Shown: piece after piece, positions 17,389 to 27,563 of the stretch
Numbering within the stretch: position 1 is the stretch's first letter
How the letters are laid out: every line of letters starts with the position of its first letter
Source of the DNA: DAIQRJ01 sp963708795
GTDB taxonomy: Bacteria > Actinomycetota > Actinomycetes > Propionibacteriales > DAIQRJ01
DNA: 64,000 nucleotides
Assembly (NCBI GenBank): GCA_963708795.1
Contig: CAVPUH010000006.1
Coordinates: 124,001 to 188,000 of the forward strand
Direction: 5' to 3'
The notes under the pieces: generated by a model
Databases searched by the model: none
Told to the model about the DNA's origin: nothing
The model's input: the letters and a program-made list of their open reading frames with translations, nothing else
Made by a program: the position numbers and the translations under genes

Positions 17389-19191
17389 TCACAGGTACTG
17401 CCCGGTGTTGGCGACCGTGTCGATCGAGCGGCCCGGGCTGTTGCCCTTCTTGCCGGCGGTGAGCGTGCGGATGAAGACGATCCGCTCGCCCTTCTTGCCG
17501 GAGATCCGCGCCCAGTCGTCCGGGTTGGTGGTGTTGGGGAGGTCCTCGTTCTCGTGGAACTCATCGACGCACGCGGCCAGCATGTGGGTCATGCTGATGC
17601 CCTTGACCCCGGTGCGGATCCAGTCCTTGATCGCCATCTTCTTGGCCCGGGACACGATGTTGCCGATCATCGCGCCGGAGTTGAAGTCCTTGAAGTACAG
17701 CGTCTCCTTGTCGCCCCCGGCGTAGGTGACCTCCAGGAACTCGTTCTCCGCCGACTCCGCGTACATGTGCTCGACGGTCCGCTGGATCATGGCGTCGGTG
17801 CAGGCCCGCCGGTTGTGGCCGTAGAGGGCCAGGTCGTCCGGGTGCAGGGGAAGGTCCGGTGAGAGATAGATCGCGAACACCTCTCGAGCCGCCTCCGCGT
17901 CCGGCCGCTCGATCTTGATCTTCACGTCGAGCCGCCCGGGACGCAGGATCGCGGGGTCGATCATGTCCTCGCGGTTCGATGCCCCGATGACGAGCACGTT
18001 GTCGAGGCGCTCGACGCCGTCGATCTCGGACAGCAACTGCGGGACGATGGTGGTCTCGACGTCGGAGCTCACGCCCGAACCGCGCGTGCGGAACAGCGAG
18101 TCCATCTCGTCGAAGAACACGATCACCGGCATGCCGTCGCTGGCCTTCTCGCGGGCCCGCTGGAAGATCAGCCGCAGGTGCCGCTCGGTTTCACCGACGT
18201 ACTTGTTCAACAGCTCGGGGCCCTTGATGTTCAGGAAGAAGCTCCTGGCCTCCCGCCCGGTCGCCTCCCCCACCTTCACGGCCAGCGAGTGCGCGACCGC
18301 CTTGGCGATCAGCGTCTTGCCGCAACCGGGCGGGCCGTACAGCAGGATGCCCTTGGGCGGGGTGAGCTGGTGCTCGGCGAACGCCTCCGCGTGGGTGAAC
18401 GGCAACTCGACCGCGTCGCGGATGGCCTCGATCTGAGCGCCGAGCCCACCGATGCGGGTGTAGTCCATGTCGGGCACCTCTTCGAGGACCAGCGACTCGA
18501 CCTCGGACTTCGGGATGCGCTCGAGCACGTAGCCGGACTTGCTCTCCAGCAGCAGCGAGTCGCCGGGGCGCAGGGCCACGTCGCGCAGCGGCTCCGCGAT
18601 CCACGCCACCTGCTCGGCGTCGGACTGGCCGAGCACGAGCACGCGGTCGCCGTCGGGCAGTACCTCGGTGAGACTGACGATCTCCCCCACGCTCTCGAAG
18701 GCGGTCACGCCGATCAGCACCATCGACTCGCTCAACAGGACCTGCTGGCCGTGCAGGAGCTCCCCCGCCGACACCTGCGGGCTCACGGCGACGCGCATCT
18801 TCCGCCCGGCCACGATCACGTCGACGAGGTCGTCGTCCGCGCGCTCCATGAAGGTGGCGTAGGTGTTCGGCGGTGTGGCCAGCCGATCGAGTTCGTCCTT
18901 CAGGCCGATCAGCTGGTCGCGGGCCTCGCGCAAGGTCGCGGCGAGGCGCTCGTTCTGCGCGGTGAGGTTGGCCGCCACCCGGCGCTCGTCGGCGAGGTCG
19001 TGCTGCATCTGCGTGACGCGCCGGGGCAGGTCGTCCAGGCGGCGGCGGAGCCGGTCGACCTCGTCGCGGAGTTCGTCGACGAGACCGACGTCGTAGGTCG
19101 GCACGTCGTGCTGGGACTCGCGGGCCGGGCCGGCTGCCGGCGTGTTCTCGGGCGTGCTGCTGCTCTCGGCTGGGCGTGCGCTCTCGGTCAT
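17389..19191 (-). CDS. mpa: Mycobacterial-type proteasomal AAA+ ATPase Mpa/ARC
   Basis: Hexameric unfoldase that binds pupylated proteins and feeds them to the proteasome. 600 residues. An N-terminal coiled coil (about 35-105, VDELRDEVDRLRRRLDDLP onward) captures Pup. Two OB folds follow (about 110-235). The AAA domain has Walker A GPPGCGKT at 286-293, Walker B VIVFFDEMD near 356-364 and an arginine-finger region RPGRLDVKIKIERPD. The protein ends GQYL, the C-terminal motif that docks on PrcA. The 200-bp gap up to trmI (19192-19391) probably holds its promoter; I see no other gene there. Confidence 0.97.
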   Translation of the reverse strand: MTESARPAESSSTPENTPAAGPARESQHDVPTYDVGLVDELRDEVDRLRRRLDDLPRRVTQMQHDLADERRVAANLTAQNERLAATLREARDQLIGLKDELDRLATPPNTYATFMERADDDLVDVIVAGRKMRVAVSPQVSAGELLHGQQVLLSESMVLIGVTAFESVGEIVSLTEVLPDGDRVLVLGQSDAEQVAWIAEPLRDVALRPGDSLLLESKSGYVLERIPKSEVESLVLEEVPDMDYTRIGGLGAQIEAIRDAVELPFTHAEAFAEHQLTPPKGILLYGPPGCGKTLIAKAVAHSLAVKVGEATGREARSFFLNIKGPELLNKYVGETERHLRLIFQRAREKASDGMPVIVFFDEMDSLFRTRGSGVSSDVETTIVPQLLSEIDGVERLDNVLVIGASNREDMIDPAILRPGRLDVKIKIERPDAEAAREVFAIYLSPDLPLHPDDLALYGHNRRACTDAMIQRTVEHMYAESAENEFLEVTYAGGDKETLYFKDFNSGAMIGNIVSRAKKMAIKDWIRTGVKGISMTHMLAACVDEFHENEDLPNTTNPDDWARISGKKGERIVFIRTLTAGKKGNSPGRSIDTVANTGQYL

Positions 19192-19391
19192 CGGGGCACC
19201 TCCGTGTCAGGCAGAGCCATGGGTGCCGAACCGGCCGCAGCATCGCGACCCGGACGACGCCCTTGGTGTGTCCGTTCCCGACGATAGCCAGCGACGCCGA
19301 CAAATCGGGCCAGAAACGATGACCGGCAGGTCACGTCCCTGGAACGATCCGATGACGAGACGGCGTGGAGGACGCGGGCGGCACGTGCGCG

Positions 19392-20351
19392 TCACACCTC
19401 GGGAGCGGGCGCGTCGGCCGGTCGCGGGCCGGTGTAGTCGCTCCCGTAGGCACCGGGCGCCGGGCGCCGCTGCCGACGCGGGACCGCCACGCCGGGCGCC
19501 AGCTTCCGGCTGACCAGCAGGAAGCCGGTGTGGCCGATCATCCGGTGATCCGGCCGGACGGCGAGCCCTTCGACGTGCCAGGTGCGGATGAGGAGTTCGC
19601 TCGCGACGGGCTCGGTGAATCCCCCGTCGGCCCGCAGCGTCTCGGTGATCCGGGAGAGCTGCGTCGTCGTCGCCACGTACGCGCAGATGATCCCGCCGGG
19701 GACCAGGAAGCGTGTCGCGGTGTCGAGGCACTCCCACGGCGCGAGCATGTCCAGGATCATCCGATCGACCACCGGCGCATCCGGACCGCCTGCAACGTCC
19801 GGACCGCCGGCGCCCAACACCTCGCCGACCGCCACCGGATCCGACAGGTCGCCGACGGTCAGCGACCAGGCCGAGCCGGGTTCGCCCAGCGTGTCGTCGC
19901 CGAAGAACGTCCGCGCGTTGCCGAGCGCGACGTCGGCGAAGTCGGCTCGGCGTTCGAACGAGTACAGCCGCCCGATGGGTCCGATGGCGCGCAGCAGCGA
20001 GCACGACAGCGCCCCCGAACCCGCGCCCGCCTCGAGCACCCGCGCGCCCGGGAAGACGTCGGCCAGGCCCACGATCGCGGCGGCGTCCTTCGGGTACACG
20101 ACCGTCGCTCCACGCGGCATCGACAGCACGAAGTCCGAGAGCAGCGGCCGCAGTGCGAGGTACGGGATGTTCTTGTCGGTGGTGACGACGATGCCCTCGG
20201 AACGGCCGATGAGGTCGTCGTGGGCGATCGCACCCTTGTGGGTGAAGAAGAGCTTGCCGGGCTCCAGCCGGACGGTGTGCTTGCGTCCCTTCGCGTCCGA
20301 GAGCTGCACCATCTCGCCGGGCCGGAGCGCGCGCGTGGCGTCGGCGTTCAA
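19392..20351 (-). CDS. trmI: tRNA (adenine(58)-N1)-methyltransferase TrmI
   Basis: S-adenosylmethionine-dependent enzyme making m1A58 in the tRNA T-loop. 319 residues. N-terminal beta domain (RPGEMVQLSDAKGRKHTVRLEPG), YPKDAAAIVGLADVFPG, then the SAM-binding motif I VLEAGAGSGALS and motif IV DRMILDMLAPWE. The TTG start at 20351 lies four bases after the site-2 protease stop. ATG at residue 14 is an alternative. The known neighbour of mpa in actinobacteria. Confidence 0.92.
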   Translation of the reverse strand: MNADATRALRPGEMVQLSDAKGRKHTVRLEPGKLFFTHKGAIAHDDLIGRSEGIVVTTDKNIPYLALRPLLSDFVLSMPRGATVVYPKDAAAIVGLADVFPGARVLEAGAGSGALSCSLLRAIGPIGRLYSFERRADFADVALGNARTFFGDDTLGEPGSAWSLTVGDLSDPVAVGEVLGAGGPDVAGGPDAPVVDRMILDMLAPWECLDTATRFLVPGGIICAYVATTTQLSRITETLRADGGFTEPVASELLIRTWHVEGLAVRPDHRMIGHTGFLLVSRKLAPGVAVPRRQRRPAPGAYGSDYTGPRPADAPAPEV

Positions 20352-20355
20352 CGGC

Positions 20356-21504
20356 TCATCCGAGTGCCGCGTTCACGTCGCGCGCGGACAGCACGCCGAG
20401 CACGACGTTCCCGTCGTCGACGACGAGGTACTCCCCCGCCGGAAGCGCGGAGAGGCGGTTGAGCAGCGTCTCACCCTCGAGATCGCCCTTCAGCAGCAGG
20501 CCGTCCTCCAGTTGGCGCATGACGGACGAGGCCTGCACCCAGGGCCGGCGGTCCTCCGGGACCGCCTCGAGCGCGGCCTCGCTGACCAGCCCGGTCGGTG
20601 CACCGGCGTGATCGAGCACGACCACGGCACGGACGTTGGCCGCGGTGGCACGCTGCACGACCTCCGAGACCGGCAGGTCGACCGGCACGCCGATCGCCGG
20701 GCGGGCCATCGTCCGCGCGGTGAGCGACGGGAGCACCTTGCGCACCTTGGCCGCCCGCAGTCCGGCGGTCGCCCCGACCCAGAGGGTGCTGGCGAGGATG
20801 AACCCCCAGACCAGGTAGATCAGCGAGTTCGTGCCGCCGTACCCGAGCACGACAGCGAACAGCGGGACGGCGACGACGAGCAGCGCGACGGCACGTCCGC
20901 ACCATCCGGCGACCGCCATGCCGAGGTGCCGGCGTCCGGTCACGCCCCAGACGAAAGACTCGAGGATGTGACCGCCGTCGAGCGGGAGCCCCGGCAGCAG
21001 GTTGAAGAGCCCGACGAACAGGTTGCTGACGCCGAGCTGCCAGAGCACGAGTGAGATCAGCGGGTGCGAGTCGCGCAGCGGCTCGGCTGCGAAGAAGACG
21101 GTGCCGAGGGCGAGCGACACGACCGGACCCGCGAACGCGACGCCGAACGACCGCCAGGGTGAGGTCGACTCCCCGTCGATCTCGGAGAACCCGCCGAAGA
21201 AGTGGAGCACGATGCTCGTGACCGACATCCCGAACTGCATCGCCACGAGCGTGTGGGCGGCCTCGTGCAGGAACACCGAGAGGTAGAAGAGGAGCACGAA
21301 GGTGGCCGCGCCGATCCAGCGCGAGTTCCCCAGGCCGGGCATGACCTGGTTGATGGTCGCCTGGAAGAAGAAGACGATGACGACGGCGACGATGATCCAG
21401 CTGTAGCTGATGTACACGGGGACACCCGCGAGGCGGCCCACCTTGAACGAACCCGGGCGGGTCCGCTCAGCAGGTGTCGGCGGCACCGGCGGCGTCGCGG
21501 TCAT
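20356..21504 (-). CDS. Site-2 protease (M50) family membrane protease with CBS domains
   Basis: Intramembrane zinc metalloprotease of the S2P/RseP type, 382 residues. Zinc motif HEAAH within a transmembrane segment (VLLFYLSVFLHEAAHTLVAM) and the distal ligand motif NLLPGLPLDGGHILES. About six membrane segments, then two CBS domains from about residue 235 (GVPVDLPVSEVVQRA and ASSVMRQLEDGLL regions) that may bind nucleotides. ATG at 21504 has a strong ribosome-binding site GAGGAG at 7 bp, which decides the start. Its substrate is unknown. Coupled to trmI and divergent from the RecB-like gene by 91 bp. Confidence 0.9.
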   Translation of the reverse strand: MTATPPVPPTPAERTRPGSFKVGRLAGVPVYISYSWIIVAVVIVFFFQATINQVMPGLGNSRWIGAATFVLLFYLSVFLHEAAHTLVAMQFGMSVTSIVLHFFGGFSEIDGESTSPWRSFGVAFAGPVVSLALGTVFFAAEPLRDSHPLISLVLWQLGVSNLFVGLFNLLPGLPLDGGHILESFVWGVTGRRHLGMAVAGWCGRAVALLVVAVPLFAVVLGYGGTNSLIYLVWGFILASTLWVGATAGLRAAKVRKVLPSLTARTMARPAIGVPVDLPVSEVVQRATAANVRAVVVLDHAGAPTGLVSEAALEAVPEDRRPWVQASSVMRQLEDGLLLKGDLEGETLLNRLSALPAGEYLVVDDGNVVLGVLSARDVNAALG

Positions 21505-21595
21505 GGTGATCTCCTCTGCACGGACCGACCGTATCGGGTGGCGGCCGGTGCACAGGCCCGATGAGCTGTCCGTGGACTGGCCTACGGTGCGTTGC

Positions 21596-22636
21596 ATGAG
21601 CATTCCCGCAGCACCGCCGGCCACCACTCCGGTCGGCACCACCCCGGTCGCCACCCCTCTCGACGACCAGGCGCCAGGTGAGAACGCGGCCGAGGATCCC
21701 GGCCCCCGAGAGGTCCTTCCGTCGCTGTCGCCCTCACGGGCGTCGGACTTCATGACCTGCCCGCTGATGTACCGGTTCCGCGTGCTCGACCGGCTGCCTC
21801 AGAAGCCGAGCCGGGCCGCCGCGCGGGGAACGCTGGTGCACGCGGTGCTCGAACAACTCTTCGACCTCCCCGCCGCCGACCGCACCCACGCGCAGGCCAG
21901 CGGCAAGCTCGCGCCGACGTGGTCGCGGCTGCTCGAGGAATCGCCCGACCTCGAGGGGCTGTTCGCGGTCACGGTAGACGGTGGGCCGGTCGACGGTGCG
22001 CCGGAGGACCAAGCGCCGATCGATGCACCGACCGGGACCGAGGGCGGCGACATGGAGAGCTTCCTGGTCGAGGCCGAGGACCTTCTCGGTCGCTACTTCA
22101 CGCTGGAGGACCCGAGCCGGCTCGAGCCCGCCGAGCGGGAGATCCGCGTGGAGACCACCCTCGCGACGGGGCTGCAGTTGCGCGGCATCATCGACCGGCT
22201 GGACATCGCACCGACCGGCGAGATCCGGGTGGTCGACTACAAGACCGGTCGTGCGCCCAGCGAGGTGTTCGAGGCGAAGGCCCTGTTCCAGATGAAGTTC
22301 TACGCGCTCATGCTCTGGCGGGTCCGCGGCGTGATCCCCACCATGCTCCAGCTCATCTACCTCGGTGGCGGCGGCGAGCTCATCCGGTACGCCCCCGAGG
22401 AACGCGATCTGCTGGCCACCGAACGCAAGCTCGTCGCGCTCTGGTCGGCGATCGAGCGTGCGTACACGAGCGGTGACTGGCGGCCGAGCCCGAGCCGGCT
22501 CTGTGCCTGGTGCGACCACCAGGCGATCTGCCCCGCTTTCGGCGGCACGCCGCCACCGCTGCCGGATGCGCACGTGGTCAGCGGTCTCGATTCACCGACC
22601 ACGGCGCCGTCCACCGCTTCAGGCAACGCCGGCTGA
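21596..22636 (+). CDS. RecB-family PD-(D/E)XK exonuclease-like protein
   Basis: Single-domain nuclease related to the Cas4/RecB C-terminal domain, 346 residues. SPSRASDFMTCPLMYRFRVLDRLP near residue 40 gives the first cysteine. The nuclease core has GIIDRLD and IRVVDYKTG (motifs II and III, D...xxK). C-terminal cysteines in LCAWCDHQAICPAF, with the early Cys, could bind a 4Fe-4S cluster, as in AddB and Cas4. The first 30 residues are Pro/Thr-rich and disordered. ATG at 21596 is the first start in frame before conserved sequence. Orthologues lie next to trmI in mycobacteria; exact role unknown. Confidence 0.85.
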   Translation: MSIPAAPPATTPVGTTPVATPLDDQAPGENAAEDPGPREVLPSLSPSRASDFMTCPLMYRFRVLDRLPQKPSRAAARGTLVHAVLEQLFDLPAADRTHAQASGKLAPTWSRLLEESPDLEGLFAVTVDGGPVDGAPEDQAPIDAPTGTEGGDMESFLVEAEDLLGRYFTLEDPSRLEPAEREIRVETTLATGLQLRGIIDRLDIAPTGEIRVVDYKTGRAPSEVFEAKALFQMKFYALMLWRVRGVIPTMLQLIYLGGGGELIRYAPEERDLLATERKLVALWSAIERAYTSGDWRPSPSRLCAWCDHQAICPAFGGTPPPLPDAHVVSGLDSPTTAPSTASGNAG

Positions 22637-22647
22637 CGGCGGTCGAC

Positions 22648-23376
22648 GTGTACATCCGCGACGTCACGAGCGCGCTGGCCGTGTTCGCCCATCCCGACGA
22701 TGCCGAGTGGATGTTCGGCGGCACCATCGCGCGGCTCACCACCCAGGGCGCGGAGGTGAACTACGTCGTCTGCACCGATGGCGCGAACGGCGGCGTCGAC
22801 CTGGCCAGCACCGGCGACGACCTCGTGGCCACCCGTACGGCCGAGCTCAGGGCTGCAGCCGACGTCCTCGGCGTCCGCGAGATCGCTGCCCTCGGGTACG
22901 GCAACGACCGGCTCAGGGTCGACGACGACCTCGTGCGTGACATCGTCCGGCAGATCCGTCGTTTCCGGCCGGAGGTGCTCCTCACGATGGTGCCGCAGCG
23001 GCTGCCCGGTGCCGGCCTGGACTTCCAGCACGCCGACCACCTCGCGGCGTCCGAGGCCACCTTCGTGGCCGCCTATCCGCAGAGCTACAAGGCCCGGATC
23101 TTTCCCGAGCTCCTCGAGGAGGGGCTCGAACCCTTCCGCGTGAGCGAGATCTGGATGACGGCGTTCGACGACGCGGACCTCTACGTGGACGTCAGCGAGT
23201 TCATCGATCGCAAGACCGCGGCGATCTGGTGCCACGCCAGCCAGAACCACGCGGTCGCCGGCGACATCGATTGGATGCGCGACCACCGGGTGGCGCCCCC
23301 GCTGGTCCGGGCCGGCGAACGCATCGGCTGCCGGTACGCCGAACGGTTCCTCCGGGTACCGATCACGCGGAGCTGA
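22648..23376 (+). CDS. PIG-L family (LmbE-like) zinc deacetylase
   Basis: N-acetylglucosamine-type deacetylase fold, 242 residues. The zinc/catalytic motif AHPDDAEW opens the protein, and the third zinc-binding histidine lies in FQHADHLAAS. The substrate is unknown: mycothiol-pathway MshB and mycothiol S-conjugate amidase Mca share the fold, but I see no residue pattern that decides. GTG at 22648 is 11 bp after the RecB-like stop, suggesting cotranscription. Intact frame. Confidence 0.85.
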   Translation: MYIRDVTSALAVFAHPDDAEWMFGGTIARLTTQGAEVNYVVCTDGANGGVDLASTGDDLVATRTAELRAAADVLGVREIAALGYGNDRLRVDDDLVRDIVRQIRRFRPEVLLTMVPQRLPGAGLDFQHADHLAASEATFVAAYPQSYKARIFPELLEEGLEPFRVSEIWMTAFDDADLYVDVSEFIDRKTAAIWCHASQNHAVAGDIDWMRDHRVAPPLVRAGERIGCRYAERFLRVPITRS

Positions 23377-23504
23377 CCGCGTCGTCGGATGCCGTGTTGC
23401 CACGACGAAACGACACCGAAATCTTCTTACGGCACGGTCAGCCCGCGCCCGGCCACGGACGCCTAACGATCGTGTCGCAGACCGACGACACCGTCGCGCG
23501 ATCC

Positions 23505-23533
23505 TTGACCTGGCTCCCCCGCACGAGTACGAC
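23505..23533 (+). promoter_or_regulatory. Possible sigma-70-type promoter upstream of the peptide ABC transporter
   Basis: TTGACC at 23505-23510 and TACGAC at 23528-23533, 17 bp apart, about 97 bp upstream of the first ABC gene. The -35 is good and the -10 moderate. The rest of the 253-bp gap (23377-23629) shows no gene. Confidence 0.4.
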
Positions 23534-23629
23534 TCAGCAAGGATCTTTCCGACCGTCCCGCGGCCGTCAGTGCAGACGGCGATGAGACCCACCGTCGTCG
23601 CACGCCGACGTCGCCTGAAGGAGCACGAC

Positions 23630-25521
23630 ATGAGCCTCTCCCCGCCACCAGCCAGCGCCCTCACGGGAGGCACCCGGCCGCGCACGTCGCCGCTGCGCCG
23701 CCAACTCGCGCTCCTGATCAGCGCCGCGTTGATCCTCGGGGCCGGGCTCCTCGCGCTCGCCCCTCGTGCCACGGCCGAGGGAGAGACCACGTTCACGACG
23801 GCCCTCGACACGCAGGTCTCCACCTTCAACCCGTTCATCGCGTACTTCGACGGCGAGCTGACCGCGCTCGGCAACATCTATCCGACGCTGACCCGCCTCG
23901 ACGACAAGCTGGCCCCGGAGCCCTACCTGGCCGAATCGTGGACGACGTCGGACGACAAGCTGACGTGGACGTTCAAGATCTGAAGGGCGGGCTGAAGTGG
24001 AGCGACGGCCAGCCGCTCACCGCCAAGGACGCCGCCTGGACGTTCAACCTGATCATGACGAACTCGACGGCGGCCACCGCGAACGGCTCGCTCGTCTCGA
24101 ACTTCAAGTCGGTGACGGCGACCGAACGACACCACGCTGGTGATCACGACGAAGAAGCCGCAGGCGAACATGCTCTACGTGAGCGTCCCGTTCACCGGGA
24201 TCCCGATCGTGCCGCAGCACATCTGGGAGTCGAAGGTGAGCTCGCCTCAACGACCTACAAGAACACTGACTTCCCGGTCGTCGGCTACGGCCCGTGGATG
24301 CTCACCGGCTACCAGACCGACCAGTACGCGACCCTGCACGGCCAACAAGGACTTCTTCCTCGGCGCGCCGAAGTACGACACAGTTGATCCTGCAGTACTT
24401 CAAGAACTCCGACGCCGCGGTGGCGGCCCTGTCGAGCCGGCCAGGTCGAACCAGGTCGGCGGGGTCACCTCGACCCAGTTCGCAGGCTCTCAAGAACGAC
24501 GCGAACATCATGACCTACCAGACGGTCGGCAGCAGTTGGACGGCCATCGAGATCAACTCCGGGGCCAAGACACGATCGGGCAAGCCGATCGGCACCGGCA
24601 ACCCGATCCTGGCCGATCCGAAGGTCCGGTTGGCGATCGCGTACGCGCATCGACCGCGACGCTGCTCGTCAAGACGGTGCTCGACGGCCTCGGCGTCGTC
24701 GGGCGCCGGCTACCTTCCGCCGGCCTACCCGCAGTTCTTCTGGACGCCGCCGGCGGATCAGCAGATCGGCTACGACGCCGCCAAGGCCAATCAGATCCTC
24801 GACGAGGCCGGCTACACGAAGGGCCGCGACGGCGTCCGCGTCGACCCGAAGACGAAGAAGCCGCTCGACTTCCGGCTCGGCATCCACTCCGACGACACCC
24901 AGGACGCGCAGATCGCGCGGTACCTGCAAGGGCTGGCTGAACGACATCGGCATCTCGCTCACGATCGCCGGCGATGAGCATGACCAAGCTCAACGACAAC
25001 CTGGCCAAGGGTGACTGGGACATGCTGATGGACGGCTGGGGCACCGGGCCCGACCCGACCTACCTGCTGGGGATCCAGACCTGCGGCACGCTGCCACTCG
25101 GACGACGGCACCGGCGGCAACACCGACGCGTTCTACTGCAACCCGGCCTACGACAAGCTCTTCGACGAGCAGGTGACCACGTTCGACCCCGCCGCCCGGG
25201 CCGACATCGATCGAGCAGATGCAGGAGATCCTCTACCCGGCCAACGCCGACATGATCCTGTACTACAAGAACGGCCTCTCGGCGATGCGCACCGACAAGA
25301 CGACCAACTACGTGAGCGGCAGCGCCGACGACAAGGGCTTCTACCCCTTGCAGAACGGCTTCTCCAGCTTCCTGAATGCCACCCCGGTCACGCGCGGACG
25401 AGGCCGGGAGCTCCGCACACCGGCCTCTACATCGGCATCGTCGTGCGTGGTCGTGCTGCTCATCGCGGGTGGTGTGTTCCTGCTGATCCGACGCCGGAGC
25501 ACCGCAGGCGAGCGCGAGTGA
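23630..25521 (+). CDS. ABC transporter substrate-binding protein, family 5 (peptide/nickel type), many frameshifts
   Basis: Extracytoplasmic binding protein of an oligopeptide-type importer, about 620 residues once repaired. ATG at 23630 with ribosome-binding site GAAGGAG. The signal peptide (RRQLALLISAALILGAGLLALAP) lacks a lipobox Cys. Family 5 motifs appear in successive frames: STFNPFIAYFDGELT, GGLKWSDGQPLTAKDAAWTF, TDFPVVGYGPWMLTGY, QIGYDAAKANQILDEAGYTK and GDWDMLMDGWGTGPDPTYLL. The C-terminus has a transmembrane helix (GLYIGIVV...VLLIAGGVFLLI) followed by RRR, so the mature protein seems membrane-anchored at its C-terminus. About twenty single-base insertions between 23975 and 25460 break the frame, with no substitution-type stops. 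Confidence 0.85.
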
Positions 25522-25558
25522 CGCTGGCTCACCCGACGGGCCGACGGGTGGTGGCCGC

Positions 25559-26636
25559 GTGACCACGCTGCCACCACCCTCGCCGGCCGAACTCGAGGCC
25601 GACGTCGCGTCGATCGGCGGCGTCGGCCGCGCGGACCACCAGTCGACCGGGTTCGCGCGCTACCTCGGCGGCAAGCTGCTCGCCGCGCTCGTCAGCTTCC
25701 TCGTCACGCTGATCATCGGGTTCATCCTCTTCAGCATCATGCCGGCGGATCCGGTGGCATCGCTGACCCGTGGCCGCCCGACCAGCCCGGAGCAGATGGC
25801 GGCCCTGCGCGAGTCACTGCGGCGTCGACGACCCGGCCTGGCAGCGCTTTCTGCAGTTCGTCTGGGAGCGTGCTGCACGGCGATCTCGGCTACTCGTGGG
25901 AGTTCAGCCAGTCGGTGATCGTCGCTGATGGCGAGCCGGATCTGGCCGACGCTCCTGTTGATGGGGACGTCGACGATCATCTCGGTGGTGCTCGGCCTGT
26001 GGCTCGGGATCCGCAGCGGGTGGCGGCACGGCAGCTTCTTCGACCGGATCGCCTCCGGCACCTCACTCACCCTCTGGTCGGTGCCGACCTTCTGGCTCGG
26101 GCTCATCATCCTCGTGGTCTTCACCGTGGGTGTCGGACCGATCCCGGGCGGCTTCCCCGCAGGCGGCATGTCCACTCCGGGCTATGACGGCGGGCCGATC
26201 GGTACCGCTCTCGACGTCGCGTGGCACCTCGTGCTGCCGTGCACGACGCTCGTTCTCGTCGTCTTCGCCCAGTACGTGACGATCATGCGGTCCTCGATCA
26301 TCGACGAGCTCGGGAGTCCGTACCTGCTCACGGCACGCGCCAAGGGGCTCCGCGACGACGACGTCCGACGCAAGCACGCCGTCCCGAACGCGCTGCTGCC
26401 CGTCGGTGACCGTGATCTTCCTGCAGCTCGGCGGCGTCATCGGCGGAGCGATCACCGTCGAGACCGTCTACTCCTGGCCGGGGCTCGGATACCTGACCTA
26501 CCAGGCACTCAAGATCCCCGACCTCCCGCTGCTCGAAGGCACGTTCATCTTCTTCAGCGCCTCGGTCATCGTGATGAACGTCCTCGCCGACCTGCTCTAC
26601 CGCTTCCTCGACCCGCGGCGTGCGTGCGCGCAGTGA
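25559..26636 (+). CDS. Peptide-type ABC transporter permease, DppB family (frameshifts)
   Basis: First membrane subunit of the importer, about 355 residues. It begins GTG at 25559. The first transmembrane segment is LLAALVSFLVTLIIGFILFSI, followed by PADPVASLTRGRPTSPEQ, the DppB/OppB periplasmic region. Later parts are GVLHGDLGYSW, PTLLLMGTSTIISVVLGLWLGI, WSVPTFWLGLIILVVFTVG and YVTIMRSSIIDELGSPYLLTARAKGL, which includes the EAA loop that contacts the ATPases, and VETVYSWPGLGYLTYQALKIPD. Insertions near 25815, 25868, 25926 and 26405 break the frame; removing them gives one continuous permease. Confidence 0.85.
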
Positions 26637-26649
26637 AGGTGACAGCACA

Positions 26650-27563
26650 GTGACCGCGACAGCCCAGCCCGCGTCGCCCGCGTCCGTGGGCACCAGCCCG
26701 CCGAGGACCCAGGCCCTACGGCGGTTCCTGCGCGCCTACCGCCACAGCCCGACCGGCATCGCGGGCCTGATCGTGCTGATCCTGTTCCTCGGCGTCGCCG
26801 TTCTGGCACCCACGTTCATCGGGCCCGACCAGCTCGACGTCACGCGGGTCGACGGGCCCGCTCCTGTCCCCGCCGACCACTGGATACCCGCTCGGCACCG
26901 ACTGGGCCGGCCGATCCGTGCTCCTGCTCGTGATCTGGGGCGCCCGCGCGTCCCTCGCGATCGGCATCATGGCCACCGTGCTGACGATGGTGCTCGGGGC
27001 GGCGATCGGTCTGATCGCCGGTCACTTCGAGGGCTGGCTCGGCCGCGGACTCATGCACGATCACCGACTGGTTCATCGCCCTTCCCGGCCTGCCGCTGGC
27101 GATCTCCCTGGCGGCGGTCATCGGGCAGGGTCCACTGTCGATCACCATCGCGATCGCCGTCACGTCATGGACCGGCACGGCGAGGCTCGTGCGTGCGCAG
27201 ACGCTGGCCGTGGAGGCCAGACCGTTCGTCGAGCGGGCGCGGGTGCTCGGAGCCGGCAACCAGGCGGTGATGGTCCGGCATGTGCTGCCGAACGTGGCGC
27301 CGCTGATCCTCGTCTCGAGCACGCTGACCGTCGCCGGCGCGATCCTGGCCGAGACGACGCTGACGTTCCTCGGTCTGGGCGATCCCACGGACGTCTCCTG
27401 GGGTTCCATGCTGAACCAGGCGTTCGGCCAGGGCGCGGTCAGTCGCGGAGCGTGGTGGTACCTGTTGCCGCCCGGGATCGCGATCCTGGTGGTCGTCCTC
27501 GGCTTCACTCTCGTCGGACGAGCCGTCGAGCAGATCCTCAACCCCAGATTGCTGAACCGATGA
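26650..27563 (+). CDS. Peptide-type ABC transporter permease, DppC family (frameshifts)
   Basis: Second membrane subunit, about 303 residues. GTG at 26650 follows the dppB-like stop after 13 bp. The N-terminal cytoplasmic tail and RRFLRAYRHSPTGIAGLIVL with the first helix are typical of DppC. After an insertion near 26883 the frame reads YPLGTDWAGRSVLLLVIWG and continues through ASLAIGIMATVLTMVLGAAIGL. After another near 27056 it reads TITDWFIALPGLPLAISLAA and the EAA loop VEARPFVERARVLGAGN. The stop overlaps the next ATG by four bases. Confidence 0.86.

Noticed and set aside
21596..22636. Cas4 of a CRISPR system
   Set aside because: The nuclease core is shared, but the protein matches the actinobacterial RecB-like family next to trmI, and there is no CRISPR locus in the window.
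20356..23376. Defence island around the RecB-like nuclease
   Set aside because: Neighbours (trmI, site-2 protease, PIG-L) are the ordinary conserved neighbourhood, with no toxin, methylase or helicase partner.
23975..25460. Programmed +1 frameshifting or four-base codons in the binding protein
   Set aside because: About twenty different sites, no common slippery sequence or structure, and similar patches in unrelated genes make sequence error far more likely.
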